From contig CBFHPW010000006.1 of NCBI GenBank assembly GCA_965657945.1, positions 34,475 through 98,474 of the forward strand: a stretch of 64,000 nt of DNA, given 5' to 3'. Both the position numbers and the translations under genes were made by a program. Shown piece by piece: positions 42,511 through 51,241 of this stretch (positions are counted from its first letter, which is position 1; every line of letters starts with the position of its first letter). Origin of the DNA: CAJJDF01 sp965657945. GTDB taxonomy: Bacteria; Bacteroidota; Bacteroidia; Flavobacteriales_D; CAJJDF01. Below the pieces are notes generated by a model. That model searched no databases. It saw only the letters and a program-made list of their open reading frames with translations, and was not told the origin of the DNA.

Positions 42511-43595
42511 TGAAACATCTCCTTGCCATATTATTTCTGTTTTTCTCGGCTGTTGTTTTAGGACAGAGCCTGAGAGTTATTTCAACTTTTCCGAACTATC
42601 TAAACGAAAATTCTGGACTTATTGTAAAAACAAACAACTCTGCCTGGATTCACAATGACAGCGGAGATGGTCCCATTATTTATAAGATTGATTCCAATGG
42701 AATTCAATTAGACTCTATTTACCTAAATGGAATTACGGCTATTGATTTTGAAGATATTACGCAAGATAATCAAGGGAATGTATATGTAGGAGATATTGGA
42801 AATAACAACCACAACAGAACAAATCTTGTGGTTTATAAAATTCCCAATCCTGATAGTCTTTCAAGTAACGCTGTAACACCCGAGGCAATCCATTACCACT
42901 ATTCCGATCAGACCCAATTTCCAGACCCAAATCAAAATTCAGATTGTGAGGCTCTTTTTCACTTCAACAATCACCTCTATTTAATTTCAAAAAACTGGGG
43001 AAACTCAGGTTACTCAAAATTATATGAATTGCCAGATACCTCGGGAACTCACGTTGCGCAACTTATTGATAGTTTTGCCTCTCCTATGGTAACCGCAGCA
43101 GACTATCATCCTTCTGGAAAGTTGGCAGTTCTCTCAATGGATCGAGTAACTGTTTTTGATCAATTTGTAGGCAACCATTTTTTTAATGGAAGAAACTCAA
43201 CGTTTTTCTTTCCCTTAACCCAAAAGGAAGGGGTGAGTTTTGTCTCCAGTAATTCTCTTTACATCACACAAGAAAATCATCGATTTTTTCCTGGTGCCAA
43301 ATTGTACGAATTTAAGATTGGCAATTATCTAAGTGTTGAGGAAGTAGAGAGAAAAAAAGATTTTTCAATTACTCCTAATCCAGCCAATGATAACATATCC
43401 ATTATTCCAGTAGGAGATTTTACCAACAAAGAATATCACTACTCTATCTACAATGCAAAAGGTCAGTTAGTAAAAAACCGGGGCAATAATTATTCAAGTT
43501 CCTTGATTTCAATCGAGGAATTTAACCAAGGAATTTATTTTGTGATCATAAAGACCAAATCAGAATTATTTACAAAACGCTTTATAAAACAATAA
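42510..43595 (+). CDS. Secreted protein with T9SS type A sorting domain
   Basis: 361 residues. Signal peptide (MKHLLAILFLFFSAVVLGQ), then a region with beta-propeller-like repeats (VYVGDIGNNNHNRTNLVVYKIPNPD; HLYLISKNWGNSGYSKLYELPD) and a C-terminal type A domain from about 285 (SITPNPANDNISIIP ... FTKRFIKQ). No catalytic motif recognised. It starts in a one-base overlap with the TonB-like gene and ends one base before the O-methyltransferase. Confidence 0.85.
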   Translation: MKHLLAILFLFFSAVVLGQSLRVISTFPNYLNENSGLIVKTNNSAWIHNDSGDGPIIYKIDSNGIQLDSIYLNGITAIDFEDITQDNQGNVYVGDIGNNNHNRTNLVVYKIPNPDSLSSNAVTPEAIHYHYSDQTQFPDPNQNSDCEALFHFNNHLYLISKNWGNSGYSKLYELPDTSGTHVAQLIDSFASPMVTAADYHPSGKLAVLSMDRVTVFDQFVGNHFFNGRNSTFFFPLTQKEGVSFVSSNSLYITQENHRFFPGAKLYEFKIGNYLSVEEVERKKDFSITPNPANDNISIIPVGDFTNKEYHYSIYNAKGQLVKNRGNNYSSSLISIEEFNQGIYFVIIKTKSELFTKRFIKQ

Positions 43596-43596
43596 T

Positions 43597-44238
43597 ATGG
43601 AATTTTTACCGAAAGAAATAGATGAATATGCCGGGAAATATACGGAAGAAGAAAACAACGTTCTTTCTGATTTAAACAGAGAAACCCACATTAAAGTTCT
43701 TATTCCTAGAATGTTATCAGGTCACATTCAAGGAAGGATCTTGAGTATGTTTAGCCACATGATTCAACCAAAAAACATACTAGAAATTGGAACCTACACG
43801 GGCTATTCCGCCATTTGTTTTGCAGAAGGAATGAAACCCGATGGTAAATTAATCACCATCGATATCAACAACGAGCTAGAAACAATGGCCACTTCTTATT
43901 TTGAAAAATCGGGATTTGGGAAACAAATAGAAATGAAAATTGGCAATGCAATGGATATTGTACCTACTCTAGAGATGGATTTTGACTTGGTATTCATTGA
44001 TGCAGATAAGCACAATTATTCTAACTATTTTGATTTAGTCATTGACAAAGTGAATAAGGGAGGATACATCATTGCTGACAATGTGCTCTGGAGCGGAAAA
44101 GTAACCACGAACGAAGTAAATACTGACAAAGACACAAAAGCTTTGGATGATTACAACCGAAAAATCCATGGTGACCCACGAGTAGAAAATGTATTGATGC
44201 CAGTGAGAGATGGATTGATGGTTGCAAGAAAAATCTAA
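43597..44238 (+). CDS. SAM-dependent O-methyltransferase (COMT/CCoAOMT type)
   Basis: 213 residues. Motif I ILEIGTYTGYSAICFAEGM, then TIDINNE for the ribose, and the metal-site residues in FIDADKHNY and ADNVLWSGKV match the divalent-metal catechol/caffeoyl-CoA O-methyltransferase family. Many bacterial members have broad or unknown substrates. It is the third gene of the operon and lies five bases before the glycosyltransferase. Confidence 0.92.
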   Translation: MEFLPKEIDEYAGKYTEEENNVLSDLNRETHIKVLIPRMLSGHIQGRILSMFSHMIQPKNILEIGTYTGYSAICFAEGMKPDGKLITIDINNELETMATSYFEKSGFGKQIEMKIGNAMDIVPTLEMDFDLVFIDADKHNYSNYFDLVIDKVNKGGYIIADNVLWSGKVTTNEVNTDKDTKALDDYNRKIHGDPRVENVLMPVRDGLMVARKI

Positions 44239-44243
44239 TTATT

Positions 44244-45650
44244 TTGAAAGAAAGGCTCGTTACTTCTTTTTCTGACGTTCGTTTTTGGATTCTCCTCACT
44301 CTTCTTATTCGTATGATTGGAATCACAGATCCACCCATCGAGATAGGACACAACTGGAGACAAACCACGGTAACAATGGTTGCCAGAAATTTTCTAGAAA
44401 CGGATGCCAACATTCTGTATCCTAGAATTGATATAGCAGGAGAAAAAACTGGAATAACCGGGATGGAATTTCCTGTTTTCAACTATACTATTTACCTAAT
44501 TTCGGACCTTTTTGGGTATCAACACTGGTATGGCAGATTACTTAATGTAGTAATTTCCAGCCTTGGAGTTTGGTTCTTTTATTTGCTCATAACTGGATAT
44601 TTCGGAGCAAAAATTGCTTTTCGAGCCACTTTAGTTTTGCTATTTTCGATTTGGCTCAGCTACTCTCGCAAAATTATGCCCGATACCTTTGCTGTCTCTT
44701 TGGTTTTAATAGGCATGTACTATTTTTCCAATTTTATTAAAAAATCGACCTACTTTCATTTGATTATTGGAACCATCCTGATAACCTTAGGCATTTTATC
44801 CAAACTTCCTGCAGGAGTAGTTTTCACTCCTTTCCTACTCTTTCTCTTCTCCAAAAAAATCACTCTTTCAACCAAAAGTATCATTTTAGTTTCGTTCTCT
44901 GTCATCTTAATTCCTGTAATTTGGTGGTACTTTTACTGGGTTCCATTCTTGAATACTACATTCGGATTCTGGCACTTCTTTATGGGAAAATCATTGTCGG
45001 AAGGCTTTCAAGAATTAACCAGCAATTTGCCTGATTTTCTTGAGAAATTTTACGGAACATCCATATTTTATATAGGATTTATTGTGTTTGTAGTGGGCAT
45101 ATTTTTTACCATTAAACACAAACTCCATGCAATAAAATGGACTTTAGGAATAAGCTTTTTTGCAATACTTATTATCATGTTAAAATCGGGACAAACCTTT
45201 GCTCATCACACCTATTACATGATTCCTTTTCTTCCTGCCATGGCTTTAGTTGCAGGGGTTGGACTAGCTTCTTTTCGATACAAAACTATTTCTGCGATTC
45301 TTTTAATTGCAATCATTGCAGAAGGTACACTTAATCAAATAGCGGATTTCAGAATACCCCAATCCCACCTCAGTTTGCTTGAGTTAGAATCGGAATTATC
45401 TGCTTTTTCGGACTCGAAAGATTTAATCGCCATAAACAGTGGGGAAGTTCCTACTCCCATGTATTTTGCACACCGAAAAGGATGGGTAGAAACAAACCAG
45501 AATTTACTAAACGAACAATACATAAGCGAATTAAAAATGAAAGGACTTCGATTTATTGTCGTCCTCAAGAATGGATTTGGGACAGAAACATCCTTGCCTT
45601 ATCCTATTCAATTAGAAAATAAACACTACTTAATTTATTCCCTGAATTAA
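44244..45650 (+). CDS. GT-C type membrane glycosyltransferase (family 39/ArnT-like)
   Basis: 468 residues from TTG at 44244; the next in-frame ATG would remove the first membrane helix. About 10-11 hydrophobic helices. The first periplasmic loop carries IEIGHNWRQTTVTMVARNF and NILYPRIDIAG, the acidic/basic loop pattern of lipid-linked sugar transferases. Such enzymes use polyprenyl-phosphate sugars to modify lipid A, proteins or glycans. Acceptor unknown. Confidence 0.8.
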   Translation: MKERLVTSFSDVRFWILLTLLIRMIGITDPPIEIGHNWRQTTVTMVARNFLETDANILYPRIDIAGEKTGITGMEFPVFNYTIYLISDLFGYQHWYGRLLNVVISSLGVWFFYLLITGYFGAKIAFRATLVLLFSIWLSYSRKIMPDTFAVSLVLIGMYYFSNFIKKSTYFHLIIGTILITLGILSKLPAGVVFTPFLLFLFSKKITLSTKSIILVSFSVILIPVIWWYFYWVPFLNTTFGFWHFFMGKSLSEGFQELTSNLPDFLEKFYGTSIFYIGFIVFVVGIFFTIKHKLHAIKWTLGISFFAILIIMLKSGQTFAHHTYYMIPFLPAMALVAGVGLASFRYKTISAILLIAIIAEGTLNQIADFRIPQSHLSLLELESELSAFSDSKDLIAINSGEVPTPMYFAHRKGWVETNQNLLNEQYISELKMKGLRFIVVLKNGFGTETSLPYPIQLENKHYLIYSLN

Positions 45651-45665
45651 AAAAACTTATACATT

Positions 45666-46724
45666 ATGTCTACCATTCACGAAGAAGTAAAAGATTATTA
45701 CGGCAAAGAATTACAGAAATCGGAAGATTTGAAAACAAACGCTTGTTGCACATTAACAAAGCCGCCCAAGCATATTTTGGAGGCATTAAATGAGGTAGCG
45801 CCAGAAGTACAAGCAAAGTATTATGGATGTGGCCTTACTATTCCTTCTAATGTGAGAGGTCTCCGAATGTTAGATTTGGGTTCTGGTAGTGGAAGAGACT
45901 GTTACATAGCAGCAAAACTTGTAGGCGAACAAGGATATGTGGTAGGAGTAGATATGACAGACGAACAATTGAAAGTTGCCAACGATCACATAGAATATCA
46001 TCGGGGAAAATTTGGGTATAAAAAATCGAATGTTGAATTCTTGAAAGGAAACATCGAAAAACTAGATGAATTGAATCTCGAGAAAGGCTCGTTTGATGTC
46101 ATTATTTCTAATTGTGTTATCAACTTAGCGATGGATAAACAAAAAGTGTTGAAAGATGCTTACGATTTGCTAAAACCGGGAGGAGAAATGTACTTTTCTG
46201 ATGTATATTCTGACCGAAGAATTCCTAATGAGTTACAACAAGACAAAGTGCTTTGGGGAGAATGCTTGAGCGGAGCACTCTATTGGAATGATTTCTTGAG
46301 AACAGCAAAAGCAGCTGGTTTCTCAGACCCAAGAGCAGTAGAAGACAAACCCATAACTATCGAGAATCAAGAGGTAGAAGAATTAGTTGGAGACATCAAA
46401 TTTTACTCCGTAACCTACCGATTATGGAAAATAGAAGGACTAGAATCTGATTGCGAAGACTACGGGCAAGCTGTTGCTTACAACGGTGGAATTGAAGAAG
46501 AATTACAATCTTTTACGCTCGATAATCACCACGTGTTTCCGAAAGGAAAAGTTATGAGCGTCTGTGGAAACACATTTTCCATGCTACGAGAAACAAGATT
46601 TAAAAACTATTTTGATTTTTACGGAACTTGGGACACACATTTTGGAATTTTTGAAGGCTGTGGAGGAAGTAGCCCGTTTAGTTCCAACCAAGGAGAAGAC
46701 TGCGTTGATGGCAGCTGCTGCTAA
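45666..46724 (+). CDS. arsM: Arsenite S-adenosylmethionine methyltransferase
   Basis: 352 residues. The N-terminus EEVKDYYGKELQKSEDLKTNACCT and YYGCGL give the first conserved cysteines; motif I MLDLGSGSGRDCYIAAKLVG binds SAM; SNCVINLAMDK and GECLSGALYWNDF give the remaining As(III)-binding cysteines. The C-terminal domain (VMSVCGNTFSMLRETRFKNYF ... HFGIFEGCGG) and a Cys-rich tail (DGSCC) are as in long ArsM. It methylates arsenite for detoxification. No arsR, arsB or arsC is nearby. Confidence 0.9.
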   Translation: MSTIHEEVKDYYGKELQKSEDLKTNACCTLTKPPKHILEALNEVAPEVQAKYYGCGLTIPSNVRGLRMLDLGSGSGRDCYIAAKLVGEQGYVVGVDMTDEQLKVANDHIEYHRGKFGYKKSNVEFLKGNIEKLDELNLEKGSFDVIISNCVINLAMDKQKVLKDAYDLLKPGGEMYFSDVYSDRRIPNELQQDKVLWGECLSGALYWNDFLRTAKAAGFSDPRAVEDKPITIENQEVEELVGDIKFYSVTYRLWKIEGLESDCEDYGQAVAYNGGIEEELQSFTLDNHHVFPKGKVMSVCGNTFSMLRETRFKNYFDFYGTWDTHFGIFEGCGGSSPFSSNQGEDCVDGSCC

Positions 46725-46741
46725 TTCATCTATCAAATTAC

Positions 46742-46772
46742 TAGCCGAGATTTCTGATACTTCTCGGCTTTA
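46742..46772 (+). terminator. Possible terminator after arsM
   Basis: AGCCGAGA and TCTCGGCT form eight perfect pairs around an 11-base loop, but only three T follow. It lies between the convergent arsM and rarA. Confidence 0.5.
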
Positions 46773-46817
46773 CCAAAAAAATCGATTCTGTATAAGTTCT
46801 ACGAAAAACCGAATATT

Positions 46818-48095
46818 CTAGTAGCCGTATTTCTCTTTCCAAGTAGCTTGTAATTTTTTCCTCATTTCCGCTTCTCGAGCATTGTTACCTGGCTCAAATA
46901 ATTTCTTTCCAGATAGCTCTTCGGGCATAAATTCTTGAGCTACAAAATTCCCTTCGTGATTGTGTGAATATTTGTAATCTTTGCCATAATTCAGTTCTTT
47001 CATGAGTTTGGTGGGTGCATTCCTTAAGTGAAGCGGAACGGGCAAATTGCCTGTTTCTTTTACCAATTCTTGCGCATTGGCAATAGCCACATAACTCGCA
47101 TTACTTTTAGCCGAACTGGCCAAGTAGGTTACGCATTGGGCCAAAATTATACGAGATTCAGGGAATCCAATAATCGAAACTGCCTGAAAACAATTATTGG
47201 CCATTACCAATGCAGTAGGATTGGCATTTCCAATGTCTTCTGAAGACAATATGAGTAATCTCCTCGCTATAAATTTTGGATCCTCTCCACCTTCGATCAT
47301 TCTTGCTAAATAGTAGAGAGCTGCATTCGGATCGCTTCCTCTTATCGATTTGATAAAAGCCGAAACTATATCGTAATGTTGTTCCCCAGATTTATCATAC
47401 AAAATAGTTTTGTCCTTAATCAGTGTATGAACCAGTTCGTTGGTTAATAAAACTTTACCTTCTCCTGCACTGCTAATTACCAATTCGAGTAAATTCAACA
47501 ATTTACGTGCATCACCTCCCGATAATTTAATCAACTCCTCGGTTTCTTTTACTTCAATATCTAATTGGGAAAGTTCTTTATCGTCCTTAACCGCTTTTCT
47601 GATTAAATCATCTAAGTTTTTTTTGGAAAAATGCTCTAACACATACACCTGACTTCTTGAAAGCAAAGCCGGAATAACCTCAAAAGAGGGATTCTCGGTA
47701 GTTGCCCCAATCAACGTAATAATTCCTTTTTCTACTGCCCCAAGTAAAGAATCTTGTTGGGATTTGCTAAACCGATGAATCTCATCAATGAACAAAATGG
47801 CGTTACTTCCGCCAAACATTCCCTGGCTTTTTACTTTGTTAATAATTTCTCTGATATCCTTCACTCCCGAATTAATGGCGCTAAGAGTGTAAAAAGGTCT
47901 TTTGAGCGAATTGGCTATAATATTCGCCAAGGTTGTCTTACCAACTCCTGGAGGTCCCCATAAAATAAGTGAAGGAATAAACCCTGAATCAATCGCCTTC
48001 CGCAAAGAGGCACCTTCTCCAATCAGTTGCTCTTGCCCGAGGTAAGTATCCAATGATGTAGGTCTCAGTCGTTCTGCTAATGGTGTTTTGTTCAT
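46818..48095 (-). CDS. rarA: Replication-associated recombination protein A (AAA+ ATPase)
   Basis: 425 residues from ATG at 48095; a TTG nine bases upstream is less likely. Walker A GPPGVGKT at 47-54, Walker B LFIDE at 101-105, sensor 1 GATTENPSFEV, and the C-terminal MgsA/RarA tetramerisation part (RGSDPNAALYYLARMIEGGEDPKFIARRL). RarA acts at stalled replication forks and unwinds DNA ends. Confidence 0.96.
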   Translation of the reverse strand: MNKTPLAERLRPTSLDTYLGQEQLIGEGASLRKAIDSGFIPSLILWGPPGVGKTTLANIIANSLKRPFYTLSAINSGVKDIREIINKVKSQGMFGGSNAILFIDEIHRFSKSQQDSLLGAVEKGIITLIGATTENPSFEVIPALLSRSQVYVLEHFSKKNLDDLIRKAVKDDKELSQLDIEVKETEELIKLSGGDARKLLNLLELVISSAGEGKVLLTNELVHTLIKDKTILYDKSGEQHYDIVSAFIKSIRGSDPNAALYYLARMIEGGEDPKFIARRLLILSSEDIGNANPTALVMANNCFQAVSIIGFPESRIILAQCVTYLASSAKSNASYVAIANAQELVKETGNLPVPLHLRNAPTKLMKELNYGKDYKYSHNHEGNFVAQEFMPEELSGKKLFEPGNNAREAEMRKKLQATWKEKYGY

Positions 48096-48138
48096 TCTTT
48101 TCAATATACGATAGTTACTAAATTAGAAAAATATTCAG

Positions 48139-49023
48139 TCACCTAAAAACTTCCTCTTTTGTTCTTTTCCATCTTCTGTGAGACCATAGCCAATAGGCCG
48201 GTTTGCTGCGAATTGTCTTTTCTAACTTATCTCCGTAAAGCTCCATTATTTCTCCCTTCGCTAGCTCGTTTGGTGATTCGGTAATACACTCAAACCTCAC
48301 TGAATAATGGCCTCTTTTTACTTTTTTCATTTCACAATACACAACGGGCCAGTCAAACAGTTTTGCGTATTGTTCAGCACCCATGAGAACAGGAGTTTCT
48401 CTTCCCAAAAACTGAGTCCAATTGGCTCTCTTAGGGTTAGAAGGCCACTGATCAGAAGCAAAGAATATAGCGATTGGCGATTCATGCTTCATTTTAAAAT
48501 ACTTTAAAGTATCTGCCATCGGAAACATAGTAAGCCCAAGTTTCTCTCGAGCTACTTTCATTTTATTGTCATAAAATTTATTGTTCAACGGCTTGTATAT
48601 TGCATGCTGTTTATGTTTAGCTAAATCGCCAATCGCTACCGCCAACATTTCCCAGTTTCCGTAATGACTCGTGGCAATCACTATCGATTTGTCCTTGGCG
48701 TACAATTCATCTAATAATTCAGGATTCTCAAACACGACTCTTTTCTTAATTTGAGAGTTGGAAACAGAGAAATTTTTTATTACTTCTACAAGCAAATCTG
48801 CAAAATGCTGATAGAATTCTTTCACAATAATTTTGATCTCCGCTTTGCTCTTATTCGGAAAAGACAAGGATATATTTTCAGAAATAATCTCCTTTCTGTA
48901 TCCCAGCAAATAATACAGGATAATATACACAACAGAAGAAACTGAATACAGCAAAAAGTAAGGCAATTTAGATAGGGGAAAAAGAAAAACGAAATAAAGA
49001 ATAGTTCCTAGTGTATGGTTCAT
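48139..49023 (-). CDS. LpxL/HtrB-family lipid A acyltransferase, paralogue 1
   Basis: 294 residues. An N-terminal membrane helix (about 8-38) anchors the cytoplasmic catalytic domain with the H-x4-E motif HYGNWE (about residue 118) and SDQWP and FLGRETPVLMGAEQYAK segments of the family. These enzymes add secondary acyl chains to lipid A. It starts one base after the stop of a close paralogue, an arrangement that points to tandem duplication. Confidence 0.9.
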   Translation of the reverse strand: MNHTLGTILYFVFLFPLSKLPYFLLYSVSSVVYIILYYLLGYRKEIISENISLSFPNKSKAEIKIIVKEFYQHFADLLVEVIKNFSVSNSQIKKRVVFENPELLDELYAKDKSIVIATSHYGNWEMLAVAIGDLAKHKQHAIYKPLNNKFYDNKMKVAREKLGLTMFPMADTLKYFKMKHESPIAIFFASDQWPSNPKRANWTQFLGRETPVLMGAEQYAKLFDWPVVYCEMKKVKRGHYSVRFECITESPNELAKGEIMELYGDKLEKTIRSKPAYWLWSHRRWKRTKEEVFR

Positions 49024-49024
49024 G

Positions 49025-49915
49025 TTAATTTATTTCTACTTCTTGAAATACTTGTTCTTTTGTCTTTTTCCATCGCTTGTGCGACCAAAGCCAATATGGC
49101 GGGTTACTTTCAATGGTTTTTTCTAATAATTTCACATATTTTTCAATAATAGCACCTTCTTTCTCTTCTCTAGGAGCATCTGTCAACTTATGATATTTAG
49201 TAACAAAATGTCCTCTTTTCTCTCTAATTATTTCGCAATAAACCACTGGCCAATCGAATTCTTTGGAATACTTTTCAGCTCCAAACAGAAATGGAGTTTC
49301 TCTACCCAAAAACTGAACCCAAATAGCCCTTTCAGGTTTGGAAGGCCACTGATCAGAACCAAAAATAATAGTTCTTGGAGTAGTATCATCCTTGGCAAAA
49401 TACGCCTTAGTTTCTTTCATAGGAATCATCTCCAGCCCATACTTCCCCCTACTCTTTTTCATTTTATCATCAAAAAACTGATTGGATAAAGGTTTGTAAA
49501 TAGCGAGTTGCTTCAGTTGGGAAACTTGACAAACTGCCACTGCAAACAACTCCCAATTTCCATAATGGCCTCCTATGGTCACCACTGATTTTCCTTGAGC
49601 GTAGTAATTGTTTAATAACTCGATATTCTCAAATTTCATTCTTTTTTTTACTTGGCTCGAGGTAATCGAAAAATTCTTTATTGACTCCACTATCAAATCA
49701 CAAAAATGCAAGTAAAATTTTCGTACAATTTTATCTCTCTCCTTTTTAGATAAATCAGGAAACGAATTATCGATATTTGCACGAATTACCTTTTTCCTGT
49801 AACCTATCCCATAAAATGTCATTACAAACACAACATTAGAAATGCCATATAGCACAAAATAAGGCAAAAACGAAATTGGCTTTATTAGTAAATAATATAA
49901 AATTTTTGATCCCAT
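49025..49915 (-). CDS. LpxL/HtrB-family lipid A acyltransferase, paralogue 2
   Basis: 296 residues from ATG at 49915; a TTG twelve bases upstream is less likely. Layout matches the downstream paralogue: N-terminal helix, H-x4-E motif HYGNWE, SDQWPSKPERAIWVQFLGRE, and the shared C-terminus YWLWSHKRWKKTKEQVF. The two may add different acyl chains or act at different positions. Confidence 0.9.
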   Translation of the reverse strand: MGSKILYYLLIKPISFLPYFVLYGISNVVFVMTFYGIGYRKKVIRANIDNSFPDLSKKERDKIVRKFYLHFCDLIVESIKNFSITSSQVKKRMKFENIELLNNYYAQGKSVVTIGGHYGNWELFAVAVCQVSQLKQLAIYKPLSNQFFDDKMKKSRGKYGLEMIPMKETKAYFAKDDTTPRTIIFGSDQWPSKPERAIWVQFLGRETPFLFGAEKYSKEFDWPVVYCEIIREKRGHFVTKYHKLTDAPREEKEGAIIEKYVKLLEKTIESNPPYWLWSHKRWKKTKEQVFQEVEIN

Positions 49916-49956
49916 AGTCCAAAACAAATATAATCAATCCACTGAGAAAACAGGCA

Positions 49957-49985
49957 TAAAAAAAGCCCTCAACAAGTTGAGGGCT
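49957..49985 (-). terminator. Intrinsic terminator of the thrS-infC-rpmI-rplT operon
   Basis: AGCCCTCAAC and GTTGAGGGCT form ten perfect pairs with a two-base loop sequence (the inner pairs probably open), followed by seven T on the minus strand. Confidence 0.9.
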
Positions 49986-50018
49986 CTTCACTTTCTGTTC
50001 CAAAGAAAGAAATATTCC

Positions 50019-50366
50019 TTATTTTTTTAATTGATCTACTACTGCTTTGAAAGCTTCTGGATGATTCATTGCTAAATCAGCCAATACTTTTCTGTTCATA
50101 ACCATTCCAGATTTGTTAAAGGCACCCATAAATGATGAATAACTCATTCCGTTTAGTCTAGCAGCAGCATTTATTCTCAAAATCCACAGTTTTCTAAAGT
50201 TTCTTTTCTTTTGTTTTCTGTGAATGTAAGAATAAGCCATTCCTTTTTCTACTGCGTTTTTCGCAACAGTGTATACATTTTTTCTCTTTCCAAAGTATCC
50301 TTTGGCAGCTTTAATGATTTTTTTTCTTCTTTTACGTGAAGCTACGCTATATGTCGTTCTTGGCAT
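50019..50366 (-). CDS. rplT: Ribosomal protein L20
   Basis: 115 residues, basic. The N-terminal extension TTYSVASRKRRKKIIKAAKGYFGKRKNVYTVAKNAV and LWILRINAAARLNGMSYSSFM are typical. It is an early assembly protein of the 50S subunit and often an autoregulator of rpmI-rplT. Last gene of the operon. Confidence 0.98.
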   Translation of the reverse strand: MPRTTYSVASRKRRKKIIKAAKGYFGKRKNVYTVAKNAVEKGMAYSYIHRKQKKRNFRKLWILRINAAARLNGMSYSSFMGAFNKSGMVMNRKVLADLAMNHPEAFKAVVDQLKK

Positions 50367-50459
50367 GTTGTTAATTTTTTAGTAGTCAGTGCTCTTTCGA
50401 GTCTTTTATTTCATTTACTGAATACTTGGCGTTAATAATTGAACCTAATTTTGTGTGTA

Positions 50460-50654
50460 TTACATACACAATTGTTGCTTGATGTTGGCTACGTCAGCTT
50501 TATCAACTAAAGTTGCTTTTGTCAAGTTTTTCTTTCTTTTGTGTGCCTTTTTAGTCAAAATGTGACTTTTAAAAGCGTGTTTTCTTTTCAGTTTTCCTGA
50601 ACCAGTTACCTTGAATCTCTTCTTGGCACTAGATTTTGTTTTCATTTTTGGCAT
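50460..50654 (-). CDS. rpmI: Ribosomal protein L35
   Basis: 64 residues: MPKMKTKSSAKKRFKVTGSGKLKRKHAFKSH and the LTKKAHKRKKNLTK segment are diagnostic. It lies between infC (20-base gap) and rplT (93-base gap). Confidence 0.98.
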   Translation of the reverse strand: MPKMKTKSSAKKRFKVTGSGKLKRKHAFKSHILTKKAHKRKKNLTKATLVDKADVANIKQQLCM

Positions 50655-50674
50655 ACTGCTAAAATTTTTATGGT

Positions 50675-51226
50675 TTATTTTTTCTTTGGAACTAAGTTTA
50701 CTATCATTTTTTTACCCTCCATCTTTGGCATGGCTTCCGGCAATCCGTACTCTTCCAGCTCGCTCACGAACTTTAGAAGTAATACTTCACCTCTTTCTTT
50801 AAACACAATGGTTCTTCCTTTAAAAAACACATAAGCTTTCACTTTTGCACCTTCCTCCAAGAATTTCTTTGCGTGATTCAATTTAAAATTAAAATCATGC
50901 TCATCTGTGTTGGGCCCAAAACGTATTTCTTTTATAACAACCTTCGTTTGCTTAGACTTTAAAGCCTTTTGCTTCTTCTTTTGGTCGTACAAGAACTTCT
51001 TATAATCAATGATTTTACATACTGGTGGATTCGCTTTTGGTGATATTTCAACCAAGTCAAGTTCCATTTCTTCGGCAATTTTTCTTGCCTTGTCTATGGA
51101 TACAACCTGTGGTTCTACATTGTCACCAACAAGACGCACTTCTCTAGCACGAATTTTTTCGTTGATCTTGTGAGGGTCCTCTTTTTTCTCGAACCTTCTG
51201 TTTCTATTGTTGTTTCTTAACGCTAT
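50675..51226 (-). CDS. infC: Translation initiation factor IF-3, predicted non-AUG start
   Basis: 183 residues if started at ATA, 51224-51226. The first standard start codon is GTG at 51139, but the frame stays open upstream to the thrS stop at 51242 and encodes the conserved IF-3 N-terminus (EDPHKINEKIRAREVRLVGDN). No ATG, GTG or TTG exists between that stop and the GTG, so the full N-domain needs a rare start; ATA reads (M)ALRNNNRNRRFEKKEDPHKIN and leaves a 15-base gap after thrS. Escherichia coli infC starts with AUU and uses it for self-control. The C-domain holds FFKGRTIVFKERGEVLL. IF-3 keeps subunits apart and checks the start codon. Confidence 0.9.
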   Translation of the reverse strand: MALRNNNRNRRFEKKEDPHKINEKIRAREVRLVGDNVEPQVVSIDKARKIAEEMELDLVEISPKANPPVCKIIDYKKFLYDQKKKQKALKSKQTKVVIKEIRFGPNTDEHDFNFKLNHAKKFLEEGAKVKAYVFFKGRTIVFKERGEVLLLKFVSELEEYGLPEAMPKMEGKKMIVNLVPKKK

Positions 51227-51241
51227 GACCTTTAGTTTTGG

